Origin: Myxococcus hansupus
GTDB taxonomy: Bacteria > Myxococcota > Myxococcia > Myxococcales > Myxococcaceae
Reading direction: 5' to 3'
DNA length: 64,000 bases
Assembly: GCF_000280925.3 (NCBI RefSeq)
Contig: NZ_CP012109.1
Coordinates: forward strand, 3,988,501 to 4,052,500
In this document: piece after piece, positions 19,164 through 28,266 of the stretch
Position numbering within the stretch: the first letter of the stretch is position 1
Layout of the letters: each line of letters opens with the position of its first letter
Notes under the pieces: generated by a model
What the model saw: the letters and a program-made list of their open reading frames with translations, nothing else
The model's database searches: none
What the model was told of the DNA's origin: nothing
Made by a program: the position numbers and the translations under genes

Positions 19164-19591
19164 CAATCGAGCGAGCCCAGCCTTCCCGCCACCAGGTCGT
19201 CCAGGAGCGGAATGTCCGCCTCGCAGAACGGCAGTGACAGCATCTGCGCCGGCGTCTGGAACGCCAGGGCGTGGGCCCCCAGCGGCCGAGGCTCGCCGGA
19301 GACAATCCGGGACAGGTACAGCACCAGCTCCACCGTCAGGTCCGGATACGTGTGCTTCCCCTCCCAGAGCCGCCGGCCCACGGCGAGGTCCACATCCAGT
19401 TCCTCGCGGCACTCACGGGCCAGCGCGGCCTCGTCGGACTCCCCGGCTTCCACCTTGCCACCGGGGAACTCCCACAACAGGGCGCGGCTGCCACCGGGGA
19501 GCCGCTGCTGCACCAGGAACTGGCGCCCGTCGTCCGGCCGAGGAATCAGGGCCGCCACCACGCGGACCGTCCTGCGCGCCGGCGCCGTCAC
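19163..19591 (-). CDS. Nudix hydrolase, MutT-like
   Basis: The product is 142 aa. The GTG start at 19591 overlaps the upstream beta-propeller stop as GTGA, and its own TGA overlaps the next ATG. The Nudix box reads GGKVEAGESDEAALARE followed by CREELDV, matching GX5EX7REUXEEX with Asp in place of the final Gly. The opening VRVVAALIPRPDDGRQFLVQQ and later LWEFPGGK are typical of the MutT/CTP-pyrophosphohydrolase branch that removes damaged nucleotides such as 8-oxo-dGTP. The exact substrate cannot be told from sequence. Confidence 0.93.
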   Translation of the reverse strand: MTAPARRTVRVVAALIPRPDDGRQFLVQQRLPGGSRALLWEFPGGKVEAGESDEAALARECREELDVDLAVGRRLWEGKHTYPDLTVELVLYLSRIVSGEPRPLGAHALAFQTPAQMLSLPFCEADIPLLDDLVAGRLGSLD

Positions 19592-20751
19592 CCCTGAATC
19601 CCGTTCAGGTCAATCGAATACAGGAAGCCGTTGTTCGACAGCACGAAGACCTGCCGGCCGGCCACGAACGGCGGCGCGGTGATGCCGCCGCCCGGATTCC
19701 AGGCGATCCGGGAGCGGCCCGTCTTGGGCTCCAGGAACAGCAGCGAACCGGACGTGGGCACCATGAGCATTCCCTTGGCGAACACCGGAGTGAACGCCGC
19801 CCGTTCCCCCAGGGGATGCGACCAGAGAAGCCGGCCCGTCTCCGCCAGATAGGCGTCCACACGGCCGTCACCGGTGGCGAAGAGCACCTGGCCGCTGAGG
19901 AGCAGCCCCGTCATCCCCGGCACCGAGGTGCTCCAGACGACGTCCCCGGAGTCCGCCTCGAGCGCGAAGATGCCGCTCTTGTACGACGTGACGTAGAGCT
20001 GCCCGTTGGCGTCCATCACCGGGCTGCTGTCCACGTCCAGGAACTCGGAGCCCGAACCGGACAGCGAGCGCTCCCAGGTGACGCCGCCGTCGTCGGCGCT
20101 CAGCGCCACGATGTAGCCGTCCGAGAAGCCGATGTACGCGACGCCCTCGCGGACCAGCGGCCGGGACGCGCCACGAACCGTGAAGCCCGTCGGGGGATCC
20201 CTCCGGTACTGCCAGGCCCACTGGCCGTCCGTGACCTTCACCGCGAACAGCGTGTCGCTCTCGGAGGCCACCAGGACCAGGCCCTCGGACACCACGGGCA
20301 CGGTCGCCAGGGCCTCGCCCGCGACGTACTTCCACTTCTCGTCGCCGGTGGCCGCATCCAGCGCGTACAGCACGCCGTCACCGCCCGGCACGTAGACGAT
20401 GCCGTCCACCACGCGGGGACCCGCGCTGAAGCGGCTGGCCGTCTTGTACAGCCACTTGACCTTGCCGTCCGGCCCCACGCCCCGGGCGTACCCGTCGCGG
20501 GTGAGCGCGATGGCCGTCCGGCTCACGGGGTCATACGCCGGCGACGCCGTCTCGCGCGGCCCGTACTCCAGCGTGGCTGGGGGCGACAGGGACGCCCACC
20601 AGTTCACGGAGAAGTAGTCGAGCGGCGTCTGGGACGCCGGCCGGGGGTACTCCGGGTTGCCATAGAACTGCGTGCCACTGCAGCCGCCCAGAAGCCCCGC
20701 CACCAAGGTGCTACCCAGCCAACGCTTCCAGCTCACGAGCCGCATCGTCAT
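19588..20751 (-). CDS. PQQ-type beta-propeller lipoprotein (BamB-like)
   Basis: The product is 387 aa, ATG 20751 (a second ATG two codons in). The signal peptide ends in the lipobox AGLLGGCSG. The body has repeated beta-propeller blades: GVLYALDAATGDEKWKYV, LFAVKVTDGQWAWQY, YIVALSADDGGVTWERS, GIFALEADSGDVVWS, RVDAYLAETGRLLWS. In E. coli the gene order yfgM-bamB-der places the BAM-complex lipoprotein BamB between a TPR protein and the GTPase Der. Here the same order occurs (20763-21575 TPR, this gene, der upstream), supporting a role in outer-membrane protein assembly. Confidence 0.88.
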   Translation of the reverse strand: MTMRLVSWKRWLGSTLVAGLLGGCSGTQFYGNPEYPRPASQTPLDYFSVNWWASLSPPATLEYGPRETASPAYDPVSRTAIALTRDGYARGVGPDGKVKWLYKTASRFSAGPRVVDGIVYVPGGDGVLYALDAATGDEKWKYVAGEALATVPVVSEGLVLVASESDTLFAVKVTDGQWAWQYRRDPPTGFTVRGASRPLVREGVAYIGFSDGYIVALSADDGGVTWERSLSGSGSEFLDVDSSPVMDANGQLYVTSYKSGIFALEADSGDVVWSTSVPGMTGLLLSGQVLFATGDGRVDAYLAETGRLLWSHPLGERAAFTPVFAKGMLMVPTSGSLLFLEPKTGRSRIAWNPGGGITAPPFVAGRQVFVLSNNGFLYSIDLNGIQG

Positions 20752-20762
20752 GGCGTGTGTTT

Positions 20763-21575
20763 CTACTCCGCGACCGGAGCGGGCGCAGCCGCCGGTGCCG
20801 CGGGAGCCTCCGGGGCAGGAATCTTCACACCTTCGGACGCCAGCACCGCCAGGCGCTCACCGGCCTGGCGTGCCGCGGCCGTGTTCGGGTGCGCGGCGGT
20901 GAGCTTCGTCAGCACCTGGGCCGCCTCCTCCTTCTTGCCCAGGAGGATGAGCATGCGGGCCTTGTGGTAGTCGCCCATGCCCACGAGGAACGCGCCGCCG
21001 GCGGCGTTCATCTGCTCGAAGGCCTTGATGGCGTCGTCGAACTTGCCCTCGGCCTCGAGCGCGTAGCCCTGGCCCTCGAAGGCCTCGGCGCGGAGCGGAT
21101 CGTTCTGGGCCGCGCCCTTGAGGAACTCAGCGAAGGCCGCCTGCGCGCCCGGGTAGTTGCCCAGCCGGAACTGCGCGTTGCCCTCGGTCAGGGCCGCCGT
21201 GGCCGAGGACCGGGTGCCGCCGTGCTCCTTGCGGAACGCGTCCAGCGCCTTCACCAGTTCCTGGTCACGCTCCGTCACGGACGCGAAGGGCTTCTCGGTG
21301 TCGCCGGGCTGCGCGGGCTGCACGCCTTCCACGGGCCGGTCGAGGATGGTGAGCGCCTGGCCCAGGGCCATGGCGGCCTTCTCCTCGCCGCGCTTGGACA
21401 CCTCGCTGGCGATGGCCACGCCCACGCCGCCCAGGATGAGCACACCGGCGGCGAGGCCGATGATCTTCTGGCGCTGGGCAAGCCAGTCGCTCGCCTCGGT
21501 GCCCGCCTTCTGGAAGGTGTCCGGCTGGCTGAGCTCTTTCTGGCGAATCTTCTCGGTCTTGGTGGTTCCGGCCAC
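20763..21575 (-). CDS. Membrane-anchored TPR protein, YfgM-like
   Basis: The product is 270 aa from GTG 21575, with GAGG 9 nt upstream. A cytoplasmic N-terminus (KTEKIRQKELSQPDTFQ) precedes one transmembrane helix (IIGLAAGVLILGGVGVAIAS, about 38-57). TPR-like helices follow (GNAQFRLGNYPGAQAAFAEF, AFEGQGYALEAEGKFDDAI, GDYHKARMLILLGKKEEAA), then an Ala/Pro-rich tail. Topology and position next to bamB- and der-like genes match YfgM, which works with periplasmic chaperones at the Sec translocon. It lies 11 bp upstream of the BamB-like gene. Confidence 0.86.
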   Translation of the reverse strand: MAGTTKTEKIRQKELSQPDTFQKAGTEASDWLAQRQKIIGLAAGVLILGGVGVAIASEVSKRGEEKAAMALGQALTILDRPVEGVQPAQPGDTEKPFASVTERDQELVKALDAFRKEHGGTRSSATAALTEGNAQFRLGNYPGAQAAFAEFLKGAAQNDPLRAEAFEGQGYALEAEGKFDDAIKAFEQMNAAGGAFLVGMGDYHKARMLILLGKKEEAAQVLTKLTAAHPNTAAARQAGERLAVLASEGVKIPAPEAPAAPAAAPAPVAE

Positions 21576-21647
21576 GTCTGGAAACCTCTGTATTTAGAGC
21601 GGCGCACTGTATGGAGCGCGCGCTACGAGTGTCAACGCACTGACGCC

Positions 21648-23027
21648 TCAGCGCTTCCCCTGGCGCTGCGGCCGTTTGCGGGCCTCGCGCTTGGCCTGCC
21701 CGGGCCGGCCCTTGAAGATGAGCCGGATGGGCACGCGCAGGTCGAACGTCTTGCGCAGTTGGTTGGTGATGTACCGCTTGTACATGTCCGGAACGCCTTC
21801 CGGATGGTTCACGGTGAGCGCGAAGGTCGGCGGCGCCGCCGCCACCTGGGCGATGTAGTACAGGCGCAACGGCTTGCCCCGGACGATGGGCGCCGGGTTG
21901 TTGTCGACCATGTGCTCCAACAGCCGGTTGAGCTGCGGCGTGGGCGCCCGGAAGCGGAACTGCTCGGCGAGCTCCGTCGCCACGTCCACCACCTTCTCCA
22001 CCTTGGAGCCCGTCAGGGCCGAGGTGAAGAGGATGGGCGCGTAGCCCACGAACTTGAGCGCGTACTTGAGGGACTCGCGGTAGGTCTCCTGGCGGCGTTG
22101 GTCCGCGCCCACCAGGTCCCACTTGTTCACCACGATGACCAGCGCTCGGCCGCGCTCCTCGGCCAGGCCCGCCAGCTTCGCGTCCTGGTCCACCGCCGGC
22201 TCCGTGGCGTCCATCAGCAGGACCGCCACGTCACTGCGCTCCATCGCCTTCAGCGCGGCGATGACGGAGAACTGCTCCACGCGCTGGGCAATGGACTTCT
22301 TGCGCCGGATGCCCGCCGTGTCGGTGAGCACGATCTTGCGGCCCTTGTACGTCAGCTCGGAGTCCACCGGATCGCGGGTGGTGCCCGCCACCTCGCTGGC
22401 CACCACCCGCTTCTCCTTCAGGATGGCGTTGACCAGGGTGCTCTTGCCCGCGTTGGGCCGGCCGATGATGGCCATGCGGATGAGCCCGTCGTCCGGCGGA
22501 GCCTCTTCGTCCTCGCCCTCTTCCTTGGGCGGGAGCTTGGCCGTGACGGCGTCGAACAGCTCCTGCATGCCCAGGCCGTGCTCGGCGGACAGCGCCTGCA
22601 CGTCGCCCAGGCCCAGGCGGTAGAACTCACCAGCCAGGGCCAGCATCTGCCCGGTGGTGGTGTCCAGCTTGTTGGCGGCCAGCACCACGGGCTTGCCGCT
22701 CTTGCGCAGGAAGTTGGCCACGGCCTCGTCCGCCGCGGTGAGGCCCGCGCGGGCGTCCGTGACGAAGACGATGACGTCGCACTCGTCCACGGCGAGCTGG
22801 GCCTGCTCCCGCACCTGCTGCAGGAGCTGGTCCTCGTCACCGGGCACGAAGCCGCCGGTGTCGATGAAGGTGAACTTGCGGCCTTCCCACTCCGCGTCCG
22901 CGTAGTGGCGGTCCCGCGTCACGCCGGGCTCGTCCTGCACCAGCGCGAGCCGACGGCCCGCGAGCCGGTTGAACAGCGTGCTCTTGCCCACGTTGGGGCG
23001 TCCGACAATGGCGACCAGGGGCTTCAT
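21648..23027 (-). CDS. der: Ribosome-assembly GTPase Der (EngA)
   Basis: The product is 459 aa from ATG 23027 (MKPLVAIVGRPNVGKSTLFN). Two tandem GTPase domains are clear: the first with GRPNVGKST, DTGG and NKLD, the second with GRPNAGKST, DTAG and NKWD. A C-terminal KH-like domain follows (PPTFALTVNHPEGVPDMYKRYI, LRVPIRLIFKGRPGQAK). Der is essential for 50S subunit maturation. It starts one base after the era stop (TGAgATG), so the two GTPases are translationally coupled. Confidence 0.98.
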   Translation of the reverse strand: MKPLVAIVGRPNVGKSTLFNRLAGRRLALVQDEPGVTRDRHYADAEWEGRKFTFIDTGGFVPGDEDQLLQQVREQAQLAVDECDVIVFVTDARAGLTAADEAVANFLRKSGKPVVLAANKLDTTTGQMLALAGEFYRLGLGDVQALSAEHGLGMQELFDAVTAKLPPKEEGEDEEAPPDDGLIRMAIIGRPNAGKSTLVNAILKEKRVVASEVAGTTRDPVDSELTYKGRKIVLTDTAGIRRKKSIAQRVEQFSVIAALKAMERSDVAVLLMDATEPAVDQDAKLAGLAEERGRALVIVVNKWDLVGADQRRQETYRESLKYALKFVGYAPILFTSALTGSKVEKVVDVATELAEQFRFRAPTPQLNRLLEHMVDNNPAPIVRGKPLRLYYIAQVAAAPPTFALTVNHPEGVPDMYKRYITNQLRKTFDLRVPIRLIFKGRPGQAKREARKRPQRQGKR

Positions 23028-23028
23028 C

Positions 23029-23973
23029 TCAGTCGTATCCCAGCTTCTTGAGGCCTTCGGGGCGCTCGCTCCAGCGCGGTTCCACGCGCACGCGCAGGTC
23101 CAGGTAGACGTGCGCGCCCAGCAGCCGCTGCACGGACTTGCGTGCGTCGGTGCCAATGGTCTTCAGCATCTGCCCCTGCTTGCCAATGATGATGGCCTTC
23201 TGGCTGTCGCGTTCCACGAAGATGGACGCGGCGATGCGGATGAGTCCGCCCAGTTGGTTCGGCGGCGTTCCCGGCCGGGGCTCACGCTCCGACTCGTCGA
23301 AGATGTCCACCACCACCGCCGTGGAGTACGGAATCTCCTGGCGGCAGTGCCGCAGCACCTGCTCCCGGATGTACTCCGCCACCAGCACGCGCTCCTGCTG
23401 GTCGGTGAGCATGTCCTCGTCGAAGACGTTCTCTCCTTCCGGCAGGTGCCGCAGGACGATGTGGAACAGGTGTTCCACGCCGTCCTTCTCCCGGGCGGAG
23501 ATGGGCACCACCTCCGCGAAGGGGAACTCGTTGCGGTACAGCTCGATGAGCGGCAGCAACTGCGACTTGGGGACGCTGTCGATCTTGTTGATGACCAGGA
23601 AGGTCGGCTTGCCGATCTTCTGCAGCCGCTCGAGGATGGCGCGGTTGCCCGGGCTCACCTCGGGCTTCTCGCCCGCGGGCGGCTCGATGAGGAAGAGCAC
23701 CAGCTCCACCTCCTCGGCGGCCTGGAGCGCCACCTCGACCATGTAGCGGTTCAGCTCGCCCTTGGCCTGGTGGATTCCCGGCGTGTCGATGAACGCCACC
23801 TGCCCCTCCGGGCGGGTGACGACACCGAGGATGCGGTTGCGGGTCGTCTGCGGCTTGGGCGAGACGATGGCGATCTTCTCGCCGGTCAATGCATTGAGCA
23901 GCGTGCTCTTGCCCACGTTGGGGCGCCCGATGAGGGCGGCGAAGCCGCTGCGGTGGTTCTTGGTTGAGGCCAT
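23029..23973 (-). CDS. era: GTPase Era
   Basis: The product is 314 aa from ATG 23973 (MASTKNHRSGFAALIGRPNVG); a GTG nine codons upstream (24000) is less likely. The GTPase motifs are GRPNVGKST, SPKPQTTRNR (switch), DTPG and NKID. The C-terminal KH domain holds VERDSQKAIIIGKQGQMLK. Era binds 16S rRNA for 30S maturation. The usual rnc-era order is kept, but two cyclophilin genes are inserted between them here. Confidence 0.98.
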   Translation of the reverse strand: MASTKNHRSGFAALIGRPNVGKSTLLNALTGEKIAIVSPKPQTTRNRILGVVTRPEGQVAFIDTPGIHQAKGELNRYMVEVALQAAEEVELVLFLIEPPAGEKPEVSPGNRAILERLQKIGKPTFLVINKIDSVPKSQLLPLIELYRNEFPFAEVVPISAREKDGVEHLFHIVLRHLPEGENVFDEDMLTDQQERVLVAEYIREQVLRHCRQEIPYSTAVVVDIFDESEREPRPGTPPNQLGGLIRIAASIFVERDSQKAIIIGKQGQMLKTIGTDARKSVQRLLGAHVYLDLRVRVEPRWSERPEGLKKLGYD

Positions 23974-24098
23974 TGCTTCGAAGGTGGTCTGGGACGCCAC
24001 GTCGCCGCGGGGTCCCGAAAAAGAAACGTCTGAACTACCGCCCTATCACAGCCCACCGCCCGGCCACGGAAATCCGGCACGGGCGGCGAGCAGTCAGG

Positions 24099-24650
24099 CT
24101 ACGGCTGGGTCGTCGAGATGGTCAGCTTGTTGATGACGACGTCCTGGCGGGGACGGTCGTTTCCGTCGCGGGGCGCGCCGGCGATCTTCTCCACGACGTC
24201 GTAGCCGCTGAGCACCTCACCAAAGATGGTGTGCTTGTTGTTGAGGTACGTCGGCTTGGACGTGGTGATGAAGAACTGGCTGCCGTTGGTGTTGGGGCGG
24301 CCCACGTTGGCCGTGGCGAGCAGACCCACTTTGTCGAAGGTCCGGCCGCTCTGGTACTCGTCGTCCACGTTGAAGCCCGGGCCGCCGCGGCCGGTGCCCG
24401 TGGGGTCACCGCCCTGAATCATGAAGCCCGGGATGACGCGGTGGAAGATGATGCCGTCGTAGTACGCGCGCTGGGTCTTCTCGCCCGTCTTCGGGTCCTG
24501 GAAGGGCATCTCGCCCGTCGCCAGCCCCACGAAGCTGCTCACCGTCTTCGGCGCGTCCTTCGCGAACAGCTTCACCACGATGGTGCCCAGCGTGGTGTCA
24601 AAGGTGGCGTAAAGGTCATTGCCCGCGCGGGCCTCGTCCAACATTCCCAT
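24099..24650 (-). CDS. Cyclophilin-type peptidyl-prolyl isomerase, cytoplasmic
   Basis: The product is 183 aa from ATG 24650, with GGGAGG five bases upstream. The cyclophilin core is complete: FHRVIPGFMIQGGDPTGTG, NTNGSQFFIT, and LNNKHTIFGEV. No signal peptide is present, so it should act in the cytoplasm. It is a close paralogue of the exported cyclophilin encoded immediately upstream (24699-25406), sharing the YATxxTxxGxIxVKLFxKxAPKTV core pattern and the DRPRxxVxxN ending, which suggests a tandem duplication within the rnc-era interval. Confidence 0.96.
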   Translation of the reverse strand: MGMLDEARAGNDLYATFDTTLGTIVVKLFAKDAPKTVSSFVGLATGEMPFQDPKTGEKTQRAYYDGIIFHRVIPGFMIQGGDPTGTGRGGPGFNVDDEYQSGRTFDKVGLLATANVGRPNTNGSQFFITTSKPTYLNNKHTIFGEVLSGYDVVEKIAGAPRDGNDRPRQDVVINKLTISTTQP

Positions 24651-24698
24651 GCTGCCCTCCCGTGTGGGGGCCCGTCGAAACGACGGACCCGAATGGTG

Positions 24699-25406
24699 TC
24701 ACGGCCTTGGTGAAACCGTCTTCGCGCCCGCCGCCTTCGGAGGCGCTGCTTCCTTGCCCGCCGCGGGGGCCGTCATGCCCGCGGGAGCCTTGTCCCCCAG
24801 CACCACCCGGTTGAGCATCACCGCGGTACGGGGACGGTCCCGGTTGTCCCGGGGCACCTTGCCAATCTTCTCCACCACGTCATAGCCCACAACCACCTCA
24901 CCGAAGATGGTGTGCTTGTTGTTCAGCGAGCCGGGCGTGGAGGTGGTGATGAAGAACTGGCTGCCATTCGTGTTGGGGCCGGCGTTGGCCATGGCCAGCA
25001 GGCCCGGCTTGTCGAAGGTCCGGCCGCTCGTGAACTCATCCGCGAAGCGGTAGCCCGGGTCTCCGAAGCCCGAGCCGGTGGGGTCGCCGCCCTGAATCAT
25101 GAAGACGGGAATCACCCGGTGAAACACCGTGCCGTCGTAGAGCGGCTTCTTCGACATCTTCCCGGACTGGGGATCCCGCCACTCCTTCTCACCGGCGGCG
25201 AGCCCCACGAAATTGGCCACCGTCTTGGGCGCCTCCTTGGAGAACAGCCGGACGGTGATGTCGCCCTCGCTCGTCTGCAGCGTGGCGTAGATGTCCTTGC
25301 CGGCCGCCACCTTGCGGGTCCATTTGCCCGAGTCCGCGGCCAGGACGGAGCCCGCCCACAGGCAGGTGACCAGCGCGAGCGACTTTCGGAGGGAGGCGGG
25401 GGGCAT
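24699..25406 (-). CDS. Cyclophilin-type peptidyl-prolyl isomerase, exported
   Basis: The product is 235 aa from ATG 25406, beginning with a signal peptide (MPPASLRKSLALVTCLWAGSVLA|ADS). A GTG at 25457 overlapping the rnc stop as GTGA is an alternative start, but it would add 17 residues before the signal sequence. Active-site segments are FHRVIPVFMIQGGDPTG, NTNGSQFFITTS and LNNKHTIFGEV. It probably catalyses proline isomerisation during folding of periplasmic proteins. The C-terminal tail is Ala/Lys-rich and low in complexity. Confidence 0.93.
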   Translation of the reverse strand: MPPASLRKSLALVTCLWAGSVLAADSGKWTRKVAAGKDIYATLQTSEGDITVRLFSKEAPKTVANFVGLAAGEKEWRDPQSGKMSKKPLYDGTVFHRVIPVFMIQGGDPTGSGFGDPGYRFADEFTSGRTFDKPGLLAMANAGPNTNGSQFFITTSTPGSLNNKHTIFGEVVVGYDVVEKIGKVPRDNRDRPRTAVMLNRVVLGDKAPAGMTAPAAGKEAAPPKAAGAKTVSPRP

Positions 25407-25453
25407 CGTGGCGCGGCACCTTACGCGCCGCCCCCTGCCCCATCCAAGGGGTT

Positions 25454-26227
25454 TCACGCCGACGTGTCGTGTCCTGGCGTTCCGGGAGGGGGCGAGGTGG
25501 GACAGGCGGCCCCTTCCTGGAGCTTGTCCAGGGTGGCCTGCGCGGCGGACTGCTCCGCCTCCTTCTTGCTCCGCCCGGAGGCCCGGGCGAAGGCGGTGTC
25601 GCCCAGCATCAGCTCCACCTCGAACACCTTGGAGTGTTCCGGACCGGACTCGGACACCACCCGGTAGCGGGGCTGGAGCTTGAGCCGCTCGTGGGCCATC
25701 TCCTGGAGCAGCGTCTTGTAGTCGAGCCGCCCCTGCCCGCTGGACACCTCGTCCAGCAGCTCCGCGAAGTACCGGTCCACCAGCGCGACGGCGGGCTCCA
25801 GTCCGCTGGTGAGGAACACCGCGCCGAAGACGGCCTCCAGCGCGTCCGCCAGCACGGAGTTCTTCTCCCGGCCCCCGGACATGAGCTCGCCCCGACCCAG
25901 CAGCAGCAGGTCCCCCAACGGAATGGTCCGGGCCACGCGGGCCAGGCCGTCCTCGTTGACGACGCGGGCGCGCATCTTGGTCAGGTCGCCCTCGGGCAGG
26001 CCCGGGCAGCGCGCCATCAGCCGGTGGCTGACCGCCAGGTTGACGACCGCGTCGCCCAGGAACTCCAGGCGCTGATTGTCCTTCAGCTCCTTGTCCCGGG
26101 ACTCGTTGACGTAGGTCTTGTGCGTCAGGGCCTCGAGCGCCGTCTCCATCCGGGAGAACTGCAGGCCCAGCCGTGACTCCAGCAACTGAACCCGCTCCGA
26201 CGGGTTCATCTTGTCCGCACCACTCAA
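25454..26227 (-). CDS. rnc: Ribonuclease III
   Basis: The product is about 257 aa. The catalytic signature NQRLEFLGDAVVNLAVS and the acidic helix DALEAVFGAVF give the endonuclease domain; the C-terminal dsRNA-binding domain is DYKTLLQEMAHERLKLQPRY to ASGRSKKEAEQSAAQATLDKL. The start is unclear: a perfect AGGAG lies 8 nt before a TTG at 26227 (my choice), while GTG 26236 overlaps the upstream stop and ATG 26209 has no ribosome site. RNase III processes rRNA and structured RNAs. It belongs to the coupled minus-strand series leading to era and der. Confidence 0.96.
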   Translation of the reverse strand: MSGADKMNPSERVQLLESRLGLQFSRMETALEALTHKTYVNESRDKELKDNQRLEFLGDAVVNLAVSHRLMARCPGLPEGDLTKMRARVVNEDGLARVARTIPLGDLLLLGRGELMSGGREKNSVLADALEAVFGAVFLTSGLEPAVALVDRYFAELLDEVSSGQGRLDYKTLLQEMAHERLKLQPRYRVVSESGPEHSKVFEVELMLGDTAFARASGRSKKEAEQSAAQATLDKLQEGAACPTSPPPGTPGHDTSA

Positions 26228-26232
26228 CGCAA

Positions 26233-27096
26233 TCACTCCTGAGGCGTGTCCGGACCCACCAGCCTCACGGCCGTGGGGGCGACCTTCAGGAGGTCCGCCA
26301 CCATCCGCACGATGCCTGGAAACTCATCCAGTTCGAACCGTCCCGCCCACTCCTTGCCCTGCGGCCCGGCCAGCAGCCCGCGGAACGTGCGGCCCGCCAC
26401 CCGGGCGGCCGCGAAGCGATACGGACGGCCCTCCACCTGCAACTGCGCCAGCAGCTCCAGGCTGCTGCGAGGCGGCACCAGCGCCTCGGCGCCGAACTTC
26501 TCCACGATGTCCGAGAAGCGCACCAGCCCGGCGCCCACCGGCGCGGCCTGAGGCCGGGACGCAGGCTCCCCGAAGAGCGCGACCAGGTAGCCCGTCAGCG
26601 CGGCCCGCTCGCGGAACTCCGACAGCTCCAGCGTGTGCCCCATGCCGGAAGGCAGGTCCTCCCGCCCCCGGGCGACGCGTGCCACCCGGAAGTTGCCCAG
26701 CCGGTCCGACACCAGCGTGACGGCCAGCTCGCCGTCCGCCACGTCCGTGGACAGCTCCAGCGTGTCCGGCTCCACGCGCGGCGTCAGCCCCAGGACCTGG
26801 AGCTCCGCCGAGCGGCGCTGGACATGGAAGATGTGCTCGTTGAACGCGTCCGCGAGCAGCGCCTCGATGTCCGCCACGTCACTGAGCGCGCCAATGAGGA
26901 TGGGGGCCAGCCCCACCACCGCCGGCGGCGAGATGGGGATGAGCCGATCCCCCATGACCTGAAAGGTCACCTCCGGGATGAAGGCCCGGGTGACGGGATT
27001 GACCAGTGGCGACGCCTCGAGGTCCAGCACCGCCTCGGTGCCGGCCGCGTCCTCTCGCAACTGCAGCCCGAGGCCTTCCAGCCGCGCGGTGTCCAT
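26233..27096 (-). CDS. Hypothetical protein coupled to acyl-CoA dehydrogenase and rnc
   Basis: The product is 287 aa from ATG 27096, which overlaps the acyl-CoA dehydrogenase stop as TGATG. I do not recognise the family. There is no signal peptide or transmembrane segment. The protein is acidic to neutral, rich in Leu, Val and Ala, with beta-like stretches (FIPEVTFQVMGDRLIPISPP, LELSTDVADGELAVTLVSDRL) and a C-terminal half (VRFSDIVEKFGAEALVPP, YRFAAARVAGRTFRGLLAG, FPGIVRMVADLLKV). Tight coupling on both sides is a genome-organisation fact and does not reveal the function. Confidence 0.8.
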   Translation of the reverse strand: MDTARLEGLGLQLREDAAGTEAVLDLEASPLVNPVTRAFIPEVTFQVMGDRLIPISPPAVVGLAPILIGALSDVADIEALLADAFNEHIFHVQRRSAELQVLGLTPRVEPDTLELSTDVADGELAVTLVSDRLGNFRVARVARGREDLPSGMGHTLELSEFRERAALTGYLVALFGEPASRPQAAPVGAGLVRFSDIVEKFGAEALVPPRSSLELLAQLQVEGRPYRFAAARVAGRTFRGLLAGPQGKEWAGRFELDEFPGIVRMVADLLKVAPTAVRLVGPDTPQE

Positions 27097-28241
27097 CAAG
27101 CCCCTTTGAAGGTTTCCCGGGCGATGATTGTACGCTGGATCTCGCTGGTGCCCTCGCCGATCTCACACAGCTTCGCGTCGCGAAGGTAGCGCTCGACGGG
27201 GAACTCGCGGGTGTAACCGTACCCACCATGAATCTGCACGGCCTTGTTGCAGGCCCGCATGGCGGACTCGGAGGCGAAGAGCTTGCCCATGGACGCCTCG
27301 CGCGAGTACGGCTTGCCCTCGTCGGCCAGCTTCGCCGCGCGGTGGACCAGCAGCCGGGCGGCGTCCAGCTCCGTCTTCATGTCCGCCATCATCCAGCGCA
27401 GGCCCTGGAACTCGCTGATGGGCTGACCGAACGCGGTGCGCTCGCGGGAGTAACCGACGGACTCCTCCAGGGCACCCCGGCCCAGGCCCACCGCCAGCGC
27501 GCCAATGGTGATGCGGCCGCGGTCGAGGATCTTCATGGTGTCGATGAAGCCGTGGTCGACCTCACCCACGCGCGCGGAGTCCGGCAGCTCGACGTTCTCC
27601 AGGATGAGCTCGGCGGTGTCCGAGGAGCGCATGCCCAGCTTGCCGTGGATGGCGCGCTGGCTGAACCCCGGCACGTCCTTCTCCAGCACGAAGGCGGTGA
27701 TGCCCTTCTGGCGCTTCTCCGGGGACGTGAGCGCGAGCACCACGAAGACGTCGCCCACGGTGCCCTGGGTGATGAACATCTTGGTGCCGTTGAGCACCCA
27801 TTTGTCGCCCTTGCGCACCGCCGTCGTCTTCATGCTGGACGCGTCCGAGCCGGACCCGGGCTCCGTCAGGCCCCACGCGCCCAGGAACTCGGCGGTGGCG
27901 AGCTTGGGTAGGTAGCGCTGGCGCTGCGCGTCGTTGCCGAAGACGCGCAGGTGGCTGGTGCCCAGGCCGTTGTGGCTGGCCACCGTCAACGCGAGCGAGC
28001 CGTCGTAGCGGGCAATCTCCTCCACGGCGACCGCCACGGCGAGCGAGTCCATGGCGGCGCCGCCAAACTCCTCGCCCACCAGGATGCCCATCACCCCGAG
28101 CTGCCCCAGCTCCTTGACGACCTCCATGGGGAATTTCTCGTCCTTGTCCCACTCGCGTGCGTAGGGCTTCACCCGCCGTTCACAGAATTCGCGGATGGAG
28201 GACTGGAGGGCGCGGTGGCTTTCAGGAAGTTCGAAATCCAT
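27096..28241 (-). CDS. Acyl-CoA dehydrogenase, probably isovaleryl-CoA dehydrogenase
   Basis: The product is 381 aa from ATG 28241 ([13 protein letters not shown]). Family signatures are [19 protein letters not shown] and [20 protein letters not shown], with the catalytic Glu in GEGTSEIQ. Acyl-CoA dehydrogenases oxidise acyl-CoA to enoyl-CoA with FAD. The neighbouring carboxyltransferase, enoyl-CoA hydratase and HMG-CoA lyase genes form the leucine/isovalerate (Liu) pathway, so the likely substrate is isovaleryl-CoA (LiuA role). That specificity is inferred from context only. Isovaleryl-CoA also primes iso-branched fatty acids in myxobacteria. Confidence 0.93.
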   Translation of the reverse strand: MDFELPESHRALQSSIREFCERRVKPYAREWDKDEKFPMEVVKELGQLGVMGILVGEEFGGAAMDSLAVAVAVEEIARYDGSLALTVASHNGLGTSHLRVFGNDAQRQRYLPKLATAEFLGAWGLTEPGSGSDASSMKTTAVRKGDKWVLNGTKMFITQGTVGDVFVVLALTSPEKRQKGITAFVLEKDVPGFSQRAIHGKLGMRSSDTAELILENVELPDSARVGEVDHGFIDTMKILDRGRITIGALAVGLGRGALEESVGYSRERTAFGQPISEFQGLRWMMADMKTELDAARLLVHRAAKLADEGKPYSREASMGKLFASESAMRACNKAVQIHGGYGYTREFPVERYLRDAKLCEIGEGTSEIQRTIIARETFKGA

Positions 28242-28266
28242 GGTGTCGGCAGGATCTATCGCAAAC

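Noticed and set aside
20757..23051. A 764-codon plus-strand frame opposite YfgM, der and neighbours
   Set aside because: It is the antisense shadow of well-supported minus-strand genes in GC-rich DNA; the protein is His/Arg/Leu-rich with no recognisable domain.
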